Shown: piece by piece, positions 1-13,100 of the stretch
Layout: every line of letters starts with the position of its first letter
Position numbering within the stretch: the first letter of the stretch is position 1
NCBI GenBank assembly: GCA_025267735.1
Contig: CM046303.1
Location: 28,496,380 to 28,560,379 of the forward strand
DNA from: Mactra quadrangularis
Lineage: Eukaryota > Mollusca > Bivalvia > Venerida > Mactridae
Direction: 5' to 3'
Length of the DNA: 64,000 nucleotides
The notes under the pieces: generated by a model
The model's input: only the letters and a program-made list of their open reading frames with translations
What the model was told of the DNA's origin: nothing
The model's database searches: none
Translations under genes and position numbers: made by a program

Positions 1-1566
1 TTCAACAGTTCCCAAGGGCTCCAATCTGAAATAAATTTGAATTCTAGAGAGTCTAAAAATGGTTATGAAGAGTTTTTTTATCATCATTTTACATATCTAC
101 ATATCTACATATGTAGAATTTGGCCAAATGCCTAATATAAATAGAAAGAATTAAGAGCCCTCGAACATGTTTGCGTATATCCCAAAATGAACACTTATCT
201 AAAACAAGGCTTGCTATAAAAATTTAAACTGCGTATCAATAGTTTTATTGTAACATACTGTTTACATTTCGTTTGTATATCAACCGTTTGTACAGACAAC
301 ACGTTTTATTGTCTAAATACAACATTTAATGAAAGGTTATTCATCGAAGTATTGTTAATCACATTAAATTATTTAGTAGGTACGCTCCCGCTGAGCTACC
401 CGATGACCTGTTCGTATTTGGGAAGGTGTAAAAATTACCATTTCATTTAGCGAGTCACGTTCTTCAGCTTTAAATTCATCATCATATTCATCCGAAGTTC
501 GATGGGAAGCTCAGAATCGATCGGGAAACTGTAAATCAGTACATAGATGTTAAAATTTCGGAAGTCAGAATGCATGACCGGGGTATTAGCATTTCTGAAA
601 GGTTGACACTTATGCTAGTGAGTCGTGACGTTATGTCACTGCGTAGAGAGGTTTTTTGACGTTTTGAGTAAACGAGCACTGATAGAGAAATTAGTTCAGA
701 AAAAAAACCGATTGAGTTCCGATTAATATTCACACTAACAAACTAACGAAAATAATTGCATCAATCGGTAAGACGATAGTGTTATATTTAGGATAGTCTG
801 ATAACTGAAGTAGTTGTGAAATGGAATACTGGAAACATTGATGACCATAGAACTATTTATGGTCTCAGTATATCCGAGGATTTTCCTCTACCCTTTGAAT
901 TAGATAGAGTGAATATACCGAAGAATGGTTTCATATTTGCTTTGGATTATCCTTCAACTGAATAATACTCACATATTTTGAATAAACAAATTCGACTATT
1001 TCACACTTGGTATTTACTGATATAATGTGTTATATTAGTATTACCTACCGTAAAAGTATTCATAGTTGAATTTTGGCCTAATTTTAAGAAATTTAAAGTT
1101 TATTTTAAAACTGGACTTCCATCTTGGATATCAAGTACGTCATAAAAAACTCGGGATACAGACTGTAAGCGAACTTGTCTAACCTTCATCACATAGATAA
1201 ATGAATACTTCAGCATAACAATTCATAAAATAATCAAATTGAATTAAAACAAAAAAAAATGTTTGAATTGCAAAAACTATACGTGATGTCAATTTATCAT
1301 AATGCCAGGGCACTGAAAACAAATATAACTAAACTACGACCTTAAATGTTGTTGAACTGATAAGGGCTTATCATTAATAGTACTCAGTATATTGATTTTA
1401 GAGGATATTTCAGTGATTGTATGTATTGTACAAATGTTTACATACCTTATTCAGTTTGTTATAAATTGATAGTTTTAGCGTATGCTATATTGTCCTAGTG
1501 CTTTATTATCAATAAGGAGAACTATTTCCTTTTTGTACCTATATTTATAAACCAAAGCACTATCAT
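1..1566. other. Upstream noncoding DNA, nothing recognised
   Basis: AT-rich sequence. Open frames are short and lack splice signals or protein-like character. No repeat was recognised apart from simple A/T runs. Confidence 0.5.
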
Positions 1567-1681
1567 ACACACGAGCTTGACATTCTGTGTCGTAGTTTAA
1601 AAAATTCCTCCTTTTTATAATAAACCCTAGAAGGAATTTTTCAAATTTTTCATGCTCAACAGAATGTCAAACTCCTGTGAT
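1567..1681. repeat. Palindromic element, about 115 bp
   Basis: The left arm CACACGAGCTTGACATTCTGT pairs with the right arm ending ACAGAATGTCAAACTCCTGTG. A second inner stem pairs AAAATTCCTCCT with AGAAGGAATTTT. Likely a small foldback MITE. Confidence 0.6.
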
Positions 1682-1699
1682 CATATACACGGTGGCAAT

Positions 1700-1785
1700 A
1701 CCACGTGACTATGACATCACAAAAGCTACGGTTTGAAAAAAAGACAGAGAAAAATCAGCATTGACTCAAAGTTTTAAAGCATAGA
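1700..1785. repeat. Dispersed repeat shared with 13548-13605 (inverted)
   Basis: It contains GACATCACAAA then GCATTGACTCAAAGTTTTAA. The inverse order and sequence recur at 13548-13605 inside a gene A intron. Type unknown. Confidence 0.4.
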
Positions 1786-2096
1786 CATATTATGATAGAC
1801 CGGTTACGCGGTTGGTTTTCTGCTGTCGTTACGTCGAACATTTGTCCGCCATCTTGGAAGTTGTTCTCTAGCTGGTTTTTACAATGCCGGATGAAGAAGG
1901 CGCGTAGTAAAAGAAAATAAGTTCCTGTACTTATGATATTAAGCTAACTACTAGTGTGTTGCTACGGGACTTGTGATTTTACTGCACATATTCACAATAT
2001 GACGTGTTTAATTATAATGTGATAAACACATTACAGGTGAATGAAGTCAATTAGGCAATGTCTACGAATTTATTTGTCGACCCTCGAAATATCACT

Positions 2097-2190
2097 CTGC
2101 CGGTTAAATTGGTCAGGCCTTTTCGTCGATGATTTTCGATTTGTGGTATAACTTAAGTCTTTCTGGTGAAAATCGCCTGAAGTCCAAAAA
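2097..2190 (+). repeat. Dispersed repeat shared with 26159-26251
   Basis: The two copies share TTGGTCAGGC, a TTTTCG core and AAAATCGCC in the same order and orientation. The superfamily is not determined. Confidence 0.5.
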
Positions 2191-2828
2191 TACTCAATTC
2201 CTCTTATAATGAGCATGCGAAATTTCCAACGTTTTAATTTTTTGGTACATATTATCTTCAGATAGTTAAAGCCACTATATGAAGATATTTATTTATTTAC
2301 AGTATACTTTAAAACTATTTTACAACCATCAAAACATAACATGCACTAGAAACACAATAAACAGTTCAAACCTTTCTGCTTTCAAATTTAAGTTTGACAA
2401 AGTGTCCATTTCTTAAAATTGCTGGATATTTTCATAAGATAGCGCGCTATATTCATTTAAACGTTATTATTTAATATTCCTGATCCAAAATAGTTTTAGA
2501 GCTTAATTATGTAATTCAGAGTAACCCTTTTCTATCATAAGACTTATATTAACCATACTGTGATCAAAACTATTGTTTCAAGTATTGACAACTAAATTAT
2601 ACGTTCGGCTTTGATCTACTTTCATTTTGAAATGCATTTAGATAACGTAAACACATTTAAGCAATAATTGCATTTATTTTAAAAATCTTGTTTCTGTTTG
2701 AAAAAGGTAAATATCTACTTTCTTTGCAGCCCAAAACAAACAGTGTTTCTATTGATAATGGGGCTTTAAAGAGAGAAAAATACACGACATAGGCTTTAGG
2801 AAAGAGATAATTGTCCCACTTGTCTATG

Positions 2829-3376
2829 AAGGTATAGTAAGATTTCTTTCTCCTTACGAAGGTCAAAGTGCATTGAATATTCATGAAGAAGATCCCAATG
2901 CGGTGAACAGGTGTGCAATACAATACTAGCAAGCTTTAATTACATTTACTTTGACGCATCTCAATAACTGATATCCTTAGCCCAGTGGTAACGCGTCGGC
3001 CGTCAGACCTAAAGGTTTAAGGTTCAAATCCCAGTAGCATAATATTTTTTCAGACTAAAACCTTGCTACGGTTTTTATCATCTTACTCATAATATGGTGT
3101 CAGTATTATATAAATTATCCAAATTTTTCTCCCTCGTGAATCTCGTGCACACAAAGAGTGTATATAACGACCAATATGTCTTTGAAGTGTTAGTTAGGTC
3201 ATCAAGTCTGAAACGTGTAAGCACGCGAAAAATTGTCAAAAATGTAAAGAAATTATTTATAATGTTGTTAATTCTTTTAAATCGGGTGTATCAACCTCTT
3301 TTATAATGGTTTAGCCCATATTTACAAAGGTAAGCGCCGTGACCTTCGTAAGGTGAAAGAAATCTTACTATAGCTA
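2829..3376. repeat. Interval bounded by 35-bp inverted repeats
   Basis: TATAGTAAGATTTCTTTC at 2834 and its reverse complement near 3374 flank about 540 bp. The arms continue through CCTTACGAAGGTCA with one mismatch. The interval contains the tRNA-like segment at 2971-3043. Possibly a nonautonomous DNA element. Confidence 0.5.
2971..3043 (+). other. tRNA-like segment (SINE head or tRNA pseudogene)
   Basis: A box-A-like TTAGCCCAGTGGTAACGCG and a box-B-like GGTTCAAATCCC are spaced as in tRNA. The acceptor ends do not pair well, so a functional tRNA is unlikely. It may be a decayed tRNA-derived SINE head. Confidence 0.45.
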
Positions 3377-3379
3377 CTG

Positions 3380-3905
3380 ATGTTGTTGTCTAAAGGTTTG
3401 TAACAACATAGCACACCATGGAATGGTTATTGAAAAAGGTCGTTATACAAATGTAAATAGAAATGAAAGATTGTGTCCTTATTGTATCTCCTTTATTGAA
3501 ACTGAATATCACTTCCTACTTATATGTCCTCTCTATACAGATCTTAGAAATAAATACATAGGCCACAACAAATTGATCATATGTTCTATGGATTAGCTCG
3601 CTCCTTAATTTTGACGGTTTTTACAAAAAAAATTATTTCCTCGCACTTAAAAAAAAATACCGCTATATAAAGCAAGTGAATAAAGACTTTTTTATGTTTT
3701 TTTCTTCGCTCGCTCGCCCAATTTTTTTCTCAGAAAAATCCGTAGAACATATGATCAACTTGTTGTGGCCATACCTAGAAAATTTACCTTTGAACCAAAT
3801 TTACGTAAGTTTAACATTGTATTATCACGTAGACAGGAATCCATAGTAAAAAACGTAGCAACATATTTGTATTATGCTTTTGATAAAAGGAATACTATAT
3901 TGTAA
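3380..3905 (+). mobile_element. LINE (non-LTR retrotransposon) ORF 3' end, split by a MITE
   Basis: Before the insert, the frame from about 3411 reads AHHGMVIEKGRYTNVNRNER followed by a CPYC...EYHF...C zinc-knuckle arrangement, as in the C-terminus of many metazoan LINE ORF2 proteins. After the insert the frame resumes with RKFTFEPNLRKFNIV and ends at a stop at 3903-3905. The MITE occupies 3561-3770. No reverse transcriptase core is present. It is a dead 5'-truncated copy. Confidence 0.75.
3561..3770. mobile_element. PIF/Harbinger-like MITE, 210 bp, copy 1
   Basis: Its ends GGCCACAACAAATTGATCAT and ATGATCAACTTGTTGTGGCC are inverted repeats of over 30 bp. It is flanked by ATA direct repeats. 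The GGCC termini and 3-bp target duplication fit PIF/Harbinger. Confidence 0.75.
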
Positions 3906-4065
3906 TGTAAGTGTAATTGTTGTAATTTGTATTACATCGTACTTGTATATATATGTGCAAGTACCAGTAACCAAATAGCATAAATAAATTGTTGGAGTTT
4001 GAGAGTTTTAATGAAAATTCGAAGATAACTATAATATGCTTTTAATAAATATAATAAGGCCAATT

Positions 4066-4080
4066 CTCTTTCTATTCCAG
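4066..4080 (+). promoter_or_regulatory. Splice acceptor before gene A start exon
   Basis: CTTTCTATTCCAG ends at 4080, 16 nt before the ATG. It implies at least one noncoding 5' exon upstream, which I could not locate. The gene A promoter is therefore somewhere before 4080 and not identified. Confidence 0.6.
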
Positions 4081-4096
4081 AGCCTAGTCTTCAGTA

Positions 4097-4148
4097 ATGA
4101 AAGTTTTTGCAAGTATATTATTGGTACTTTATGTATCCATTAGTTTAG
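4097..4148 (+). CDS. Gene A coding exon 1 (start codon, signal peptide)
   Basis: The ATG at 4097 opens MKVFASILLVLYVSISL, a typical signal peptide. The exon begins at 4081, after a pyrimidine-rich tract and AG at 4079-4080, and therefore carries 16 nt of 5' UTR. The donor GTAAGT starts at 4149. The exon ends in phase 1. Confidence 0.8.
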
Positions 4149-7100
4149 GTAAGTAATGATAATATGTGATTCTTTTTAGCCGCCCGGCAAGCTTATAGAT
4201 GGTAACACACAAGTCTACTGATCGATTGGTCGTGGGTTCGATACCCAGGTGGGGCATACTTTCGTAAGTTTTGGTCATGAACTCATTTCTACTGATTCTA
4301 AATTATGTAGGGCAGTTTTCAGTGAATACCGGAAGGATGTGTCGTGCCTAGTAACTGGTTAACACTTAAAGCCAGAGATTAAACCTTTGCAGGAACGCTG
4401 AGTAGTTTGACTGACCGCCATGATATGACCTATACAATGTATTGCTACGGCGTTAAACCCAATAAAAAGTGTTTGTCCATATCGTTTTATGTCTTTTAAA
4501 ACAACTTACAAATCATTGGGACATATAGTACCTGCTTAGTAGATCAGTGGGCGTGCGTTTGTTTTTAAACAATATAACATAGTTTCCATTCCCGGGCATG
4601 ACGACATAGATTGATCATGGAATACTTTTCGGCCACTATCTCTGCTACTACTGTAGAGTATACCCTCTTTTGAACAACACCAACAGGGATGTACTTAAGT
4701 GTGTTGCAGTCTAGAGGTTGTTGCTATACAGAAGTTAAATTCAATTAAAATTATGCCAAAGGGAAATATCAAAAGTTGTTGTTGTGAAGAGGATTTGTTC
4801 TGCAGAGGGTCGCTCTGCAGAGGTTATTTTATCAAGTTTGGCAATTGTCAGTCCCTTGTTAAGTAAACAACTTTGACCGACTAAAGTCTAGAGATATCCT
4901 CGATATCGACTGTCTGCATTTTATACACATGTTCTTTTTTTTTCATGCTTGTATACCATTTAACTGGTCTGTTCCATCAGTTTCTTAGTTTGTGTATTAT
5001 GAAAGTCATTGGCAGCAACAATATTATCTTTTTTGCAGTTAATAGTAGCTGTGTACTTCCGTCTCACAATGGTCCTTTCTTCATTAAAGAAACTGATCTG
5101 CCTGGTAAGTACTGTTCAGTTTCGTTTAAATGTTCGAAAGTCACGACATAAATTTCTTATTTGATTGTTGTGAATTCTTTTAACAGTCTGAGTCTTATGA
5201 GATAGACAGATGAGCCCCTCGTTTCCTTGAGCAAGAAACTTTATTCTACTACGAGTAGGTCAGTATTAGGGGAGCAGGAAGAAAGTGATAAATCTAAGTT
5301 GTAAGAACTTGTTTCACAATCGAGCTTAAATTAATAAGTATAAAATGAGCTCCATATATACTTAACAACTTTTCTAACTCCACATTTTTAAATATCTACT
5401 AATTTTTACGTTTATTGGTAATATATTTAATCTTATAACTCTTTCAATTTACTTTAACCTACACTGAAATTGTGTGTAAAATTGATTGTAAAACACGTAA
5501 CTTGGTGGTTCAATGAAGCACGTGCATTTCACAGTTTTGTTTTTACTGGAAATTGCTACCAATGAGTAGAAAACATACAAAACTACACATGCGTAGTCTG
5601 TTAGTATAGATACGTTAGAAAAGCTCATTGCTTTAAAACCCGAAGCTACAGTTATGACAAAGGTGTGAGTAGAAGATAAAAAAAAGTGCTGTTGGTACAA
5701 AGTGGACACTCACGCTATTAAAATAAGAAGTTGCAGACATTATGCCATATCATGAAATATGTTACAAAAATGCATAAAATACATTCTTATAGATTTACAA
5801 TTGTTGTCAACTAATTAAATAAATCAGGCAAAATATAAAAATGGACATTTTAAATCTTCAATGCATCATAGAAGTATTACCTGAAAATTAAGTGTGGAGT
5901 TAGAAAAGTTGTTAAGAATAATTATATACCAGTACTAGTTACCAGACAAAAAACTGAACACTTCCCTTTTTAAGTTACTGCCTGTCTATATGTCACATAA
6001 ACAGCTATGGTCGTTAGCTGGGCATAGTCGCACGGCTCCAGAGCTAACTCAAACGTGTGTATTTCAAACTAGACTTGATGTAAATAATTGGAAAATTTAA
6101 GTCCTAAATTGTTGTTTAACTAACTTAATCACATAATATTGTATAAATAAATATCTGATGATTGATGATTTGACAACATATTTATTAATATATTGATGAT
6201 GACCACAGGTCGACCGCACGCTCCTGAATAACAAGAGCTGTCACAGGAGACAGCATGCTCGACTTAGTAAGTGTTTGTCACAGGAGATGTGGTTGATGAT
6301 AAGGAACATACATATTTTAAAATTTGAAAATATAACCTTAACAAATTCAAAGAAAAAAAAAGAAAAAACTATAAGTTCAAGGGGGATAACTCTGAAAAAA
6401 TGTTTAAGGAGTTATGAATGTTGTCACATGAGATGTGGTTGATAATAAGGAACATATATCTAAAGTTTGAAGTCAATACCTGAAGAAATAAAACAGTTGC
6501 AGTAAAAACAAACATTTTTTAAAGAAAACTCAAATTTGAAGGGGAGATAATTCTGAAAAAATATATTTGGAGTTATGAACCTTGTCACATGAGATGTGGT
6601 TGATAATAAGGAACATATATTTAAAGTTTGAAATCAATACCTAAAGAAATAAAACAGTTGCAGTAAAAACAAACATTTTTTTAAGAAAACTCTAAGTTCA
6701 AGGGGAGATAATTCTGAAAAAATATATTTGGAGTTATGAACCTTGTCACATGAGATGTGGTTGATAATAAGGAACATATATTTAAAGTTTGAAATCAATA
6801 CCTAAAGAAATAAAACAGTTGCAGTAAAAACAAACATTTTTTTAAGAAAACTCTAAGTTCAAGGGGAGATAATTCTGAAAAAATATATTTGGAGTTATGA
6901 ACCTTGTCACATGAGATGTGGTTGATAATAAGGAACATATATTTAAAGTTTGAAATCAATACCTAAAGAAATAAAACAGTTGCAGTAAAAACAAACATTT
7001 TTTTAAGAAAACTCTAAGTTCAAGGGGAGATAATTCTGAAAAAATATATTTGGAGTTATGAACCTTGTCACATGAGATGTGGTTGATAATAAGGAACATA

Positions 7101-10100
7101 TATTTAAAGTTTGAAATCAATACCTAAAGAAATAAAACAGTTGCAGTAAAAACAAACATTTTTTTAAGAAAACTCTAAGTTCAAGGGGAGATAATTCTGA
7201 AAAAAATGCATTCAGAGTTATGGACCATGTCACATGAGATGTGGTTGATAGAAAGGAACATATATTTAAAGTTTGAAGTTAATATCTTAAGAAATAACAA
7301 AGATACAGAAGAAAGTATTTTACTGCACAAAAACTTTAATCTGTGCACGAAAACTTCAATCAGTTCAAGGGGAGATAATTCTTTAAAAAATGTATTTGGA
7401 GTTATGGACCTTGTCACATGAGATGTGGTTGATAGTAAGGAACATATATTTAAAGTTTGAAGTTAATATCTTCAGAAATAACAAAGATATAGAAGAAAGT
7501 ATTTTACTGCACAAAAACTTTAATCAGAAATGTGGACGCGGACGCGGACGCCGACGCCGACGCTGGGGCGAGTAGGAGAGCTCTACATTACTTCGTAAAG
7601 TCGAGCTAAAAAACTATATATATAGAGAGGGTTTTTGATTCAGGACCGTACAACCCCCAACTTTTAAGAGAAACATTTTAAACGTTTGTTGCATAGATCT
7701 ACTTTATAGCATCATATACTTCACTAATTTTTAATTGGTCAATGTTTTATATTTTACACTATCAAATTTGGCTATGAAATACATAGACAGATTTTTACAT
7801 ACATTCTGTGTTATGCTATACTCATAAGAATGTGATATTAATGAACATATAAAATGCCCTTTTTTCTTTGGAAACAGGAACCAAGTTATTTGATGGAAAG
7901 AAGGGATCAGGTGATAGAGTCAGTTTTATAGTTGAGGGTCCACAAGATTTGGGTGCACATTTGTTAGGTCTATTACAACGATCATTTAGGATCAGATTCA
8001 ATGAAACAGACTATGTGTTTGAAAACAACAAGACTCTAGATTTAGAAGAGTTCCATGTGGATGTAAGTTTGTAGATTTCTCTGTATGTGTAGTTGGTATT
8101 TTGTAAGAAATATCAAGTTAAAGATCTAAATGTTTTGAATAAAAATACGTTTTATACTGGAGTATATTTATATAGCTTACAAGAATGAATGACCTTAGTC
8201 AGTTATTTCCCCTTGTATACTCTTCAAATAGGTAGGTCCAATTAGTTGGATTACTCGGATTTTACCCATACTTTTCAAGGTCAATTTGCCAAATTTAGTC
8301 TTAAATAACTTTTTTTGTATATCACTTAATATGTTTGAAATTCAAGCTAAGTGTTTCCAGGTAAAGAACTATCTGAATTTCATTACTTCTGTAAATATCT
8401 TCATTAACAAGAAAGATATTAGATGAAATATTTTGTTACCCTTACATAAAACTTCAAAGATAAAATCCGAGGTTTCCAACTGTAAGGACCTACTTACCAG
8501 TTGGATTGCTTCAGACTTTATCAGGGAAAGATAACTGACTAAAGTCCCAAATTGAAACAAAAAAACCTACCGTTGTATCAATTGTGACAGTTGAATATAT
8601 CAGCAAACACAGTAGGCGCTAAAACATACAGAAACTATTAAGTTTTTCTTATCCCTTGTGTGTAACGTTTGGTTTTCTCGGCGTAGCTTTTTAAGTTGAT
8701 TTGGGATACCCATGTCTATTGGTAAAATCTTATTATATTGCACAAATGCAAAATGACGTATTGGAATATAGGGGAAAACCTCTTTTAATTGGAAAGAATG
8801 CTACAATAACTTAAAACAGCGTTTCTCCACGTTTGTCAAGTTTGGAATTTTTAAGAAATCAATGTTTCTCCGTATGCATTATAAAACTTTATAAATATAC
8901 GTTTATTTTTCAAACATTAAATATTTCATGGATAAAGTTAATAGAATGTGTAGCTAGTAAAAGTAAAAAATAGTTCGCGCTACGTAAGAACTCTATGACT
9001 GGGCTTTCGGAATTTTTGGGTTTACACAATTGTTTTCAGAATTTCAGTTCCACATATATTTATAGGGGCCGCCATTGAACATTTCTATCAAAATGGTTAA
9101 TGTTCGCTCGAAGGCAAATCGTTTTGGTTATTGTAAAAAGAGTGGGTTTCAATATAGACAAGCTGTTTAGCTAGATGTTTCCAATTTTACACCATTTCTC
9201 TCGTCTAAGACATTTCTTGTTTAAAATAGATTTAAACTAGGCCATTTGCAAATGATCTCGGCACGATGTGAATCTTTCTAAGTTAGTGTCCTAAAAACCT
9301 TAACAAACAAACATCACTGGTGTCACATATTGACATAACCGACGACATTTACAATTACAAGTGTTAAGTATGTTTCATTCAGCCTACTCACATCCGACAT
9401 TTATCAAAGGGCTTGCAAGGTTGGAAATATTCGGTTATTTATCAGACTTGCACAGCAATTTTGTGTTCAAAGTTATATTAATGAGTATTCGTGTCTTCTT
9501 TATGCATGCGCTGTACTTGATTATTAATGCATTTTTGATACTGTGAAATTTTCTTAACATGTTTGTGTTATTTTTCCAGTACGACAAGGTAGTTTCTGAA
9601 AACCCAATACAGATAAGATTTACATGTGGTCTTGATACATTTGTAAGTATAATCTATCATAAATATTCTAATCATAATTATAATATACCGAATGCCAAAT
9701 TGTCAATATGATAAAAATTAGTTCATATTTTTGTCGTTCCATCAATTAATTAAAGTTTTGTGAGTTAAATGTAAATATTAAGGAATAGATTAATATATAT
9801 ACTATCTATATATACATGTATTGTCATGTTTTGGCATGTCCTGTATTACATTCGTCGAGTTTGGTCACGATACTCTCTGTGGGGATATTCTCTCCGTCAG
9901 ATGTATCAGAACTTTAGTCAACCACTAGCGAATTTATATTTTAGTACTTTTTGAAAAATCAAACACAATAAAGACAGTAATAAGTCGGTGGACTAAAATA
10001 GAAAGACGGTTTTGCTTTTTAACTGTACAAATGAGATTTTTATACCTTCACTCATTCTAGATCTTATTGAGGTCAGTAAAGGCCTGGACTAAGTAACAAG

Positions 10101-13100
10101 CTCAATTAAAGCAACCTAGATTTGATTCGCTTATTTCAATGCCGACTTTTATAAACAGAGTCCGATAAATTTACACGTCAGGGTAAAACATATAGCGCTT
10201 AGATTGAGTTCACTGCACAAAAGTCCCAATTTTAATGTATAATACTTATATTGTATTAAAATACTTTTAGGGCTTCAACAAAAAAGTCTTCTTAAAATAT
10301 ATATATTTCAGAATCCCTCAATTGCGGTATCACCAGTGAACAATTTTAAACCAACATTCAACAAAGCACCTTACAATATATCTATACCTGAGGTAAGACG
10401 TTAAAAAATTAATATATGAATATTTATGAACAAATGCACTAATGTACAATGTACCATTTTTCCATCAGTACTTATATCGACGATATTAGAAGTAATATTA
10501 TTGTACGGAATGTTAACTTAAAGTTAGAATCACGAACTTACGATCATATTTTAGTTTATGCTTATTTATTTTAGCTTGATTGAGAAACGATTTCTTACAA
10601 CTTTGATCAATCACTCTTGAGTCCACTTTCTGGTCCCAGTACTTATCTAGTAGGATAAAGTTTCTTTCTCAAGGAAACAATGGGATATGTTTTGGATGAG
10701 ATTCAAACTAACGCGGAGCTGGCTAACCAGTGATTACCAGTCCAACGTCGTAACCACTTCCATATGCCCTCTCCTTATACAAATTATGACCAAATACGTG
10801 TAATCTGGAGTGGACCTGGCTAAGCGGTAACTGGTACATATTTAACAGCCAGCTTCGCGGTGTATTGATTCACATCCAAAGTCATTGTATTATTTCCTCC
10901 TTTAACAATTAACTTTATCTTACTTGCTCATTTTCTTCTGACCAGGCAGGGAACTTGACAATAATTTGTTTGGCTTTGTGTTTATCATTGTAGCGACACA
11001 TTTTGTTGTTAATTTAAGATATCTGTTCATTATTTATAAGACTTTATAAGGTTTTGAACTTTTATCCTCACCAAATTTCTTATATATACAATTTTGCCTC
11101 AAAATTAATGCTGCTACTTGATTTTGTGAAGAGCATAATTTTAAACACTTATAAATCACCAGACCGTTAACACTATGGTAAAAACAACACGCAGTCAGAA
11201 TGCTCATGTTCCAAATGGAAAATGTACTCTTACAACAACATTGTTTTGTGTTAATGTTTAGTTATTCAATCACACTTATGCACATTGTTCATATCTTTGT
11301 TTGTATTTCCAGTCATTAACAGTTGGTGCATCTGTGTTTTCATTGAAAGAAAAAGTTTCTGATCAAGATGTTGGCATGACAACCAATTTTGTTTTCAAAA
11401 TTGAAGCTTACAATACAGCAGAGGTATTTACATACACTTTTCTTTCATTATCTTTTGTTGTTGTTGTTGTTGTTATAACCCGGGTTGATAGCGCAGTTGG
11501 TAGTGCGCCGGGATTTGGAATCTCGTGCCTCGAAGGTGGGTCCGGGTTCGAATCCCACCCAGGAAGGTTATACCCTTCCATGAAATTTTGACAATTTTTC
11601 TCTGCTATAAAGGTATATGGAGAAGTTTCCGGCCATGTGGAAGGGTAGGTGAGTACTGGTTATAGACAAGGGTCCAGGAAAGCTGGGTCTGGTGCGCTCG
11701 ACCCCGTTATATGACCTATACAATGTGTTGCTACGGCGTTAACCCCAACAAAATAAATAAATAAATGTATTTACATAATAAATTATTACTGACTCCTTTT
11801 TTAATATTAAGACTTTTTCTGCTACAGGTGAAACATCTCGGGATATGATCAACAAAATCTTTATGAAAGACAATTTGCTTAGAATTGGGAAAACCTCGCT
11901 AAAAAGCTAACCCAAGACTAAACATGATAATATATCAAAGTATACCGTATCTTCTGCATAGTTGCAAAATGGCTAATTATCAACAGCGTCTCACAAGGGC
12001 GGATCCAGAATTTTTTCTAGGGGGGGGGGCGGTCCGAACCTTTCTAGGGGGTCCGAACTTTTCTAGGGGGGGGTCCGAACCTCGAACCACGACCACATTA
12101 TACACATTTTGAAGAAAAAATGCAACATATTGATAATGAAAACTACATAACATGTTAAGCACCGAGAAAAATAGCCTCATACTACTTAGAAATGACATGT
12201 CCGGACCCCCTGACCCCCCCCGCTGGATCGCCCATGAGTCTCCATAAGATTTTAGCCAAATGTGATTTTGAGAAAATGATCATGCGTATTGCAAGTAGCT
12301 TTACAGTACATGTAACTATAATTTTATCCTTAGTTTGAATAATATGTTGATAATAAAAAAATATTGCTAACTACAGAATTTGATAATATGCGTTTGCGTT
12401 GTTGTTGATTCACTGGTGAAAAACTGAAAAACTCTGTGTTTATTGTTTAAAATGCCTACGTATTGTTTAAAGTAAATGCTATTGTTATTTTACAGATAGA
12501 TGGTAGACACAAGTTTTCTATTCCCACAGCAACATCTGGCATAGTTAATTTAACTAAACTATTAGACTATGATAAGGATCCAAGAATAGCTTATAAACTA
12601 AATATAAGTGTTGCTGTAAGTTTTATCTCCTGTTGTCTTGTTATTATTTAAAAATTGGTAATTTTATTAGATTTTATATTTTCAATGTAGGGTTGTAAAC
12701 GTGTGACATCAAATGCTGTTGATTAACCATACTGATCATATGTTCATTTTACGTTCCAGTACATTTCTGCTGAAGTAGAATAGATATGCGTTTGTGCAAA
12801 TTAGCGATACGTGCCTGACCATATATATGACACTAATGTATCATTCAACGAGCCAATTCTAAACATCGTTGCTTTTAACCCTACCACTTATTCTAAACCA
12901 TTATGGACAGTTGTCAGTTACTGACGGAAGTATACATATGTACCTATAGTAACGATTTAGCCTTTCCATGAACAGTGAGTAGGTTGGCTGACCGCCGTTA
13001 TTTAACCTTTACAATATGTCACTACGGTGTTAAACCCAACAAAATAATGATGATATAATACCAGAGGACAAATATTTTACTTCTAATATTACAGGATGGT

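Noticed and set aside
7181..7575. Several open frames with similar peptides
   Set aside because: They are translations of successive units of the tandem repeat, not genes.
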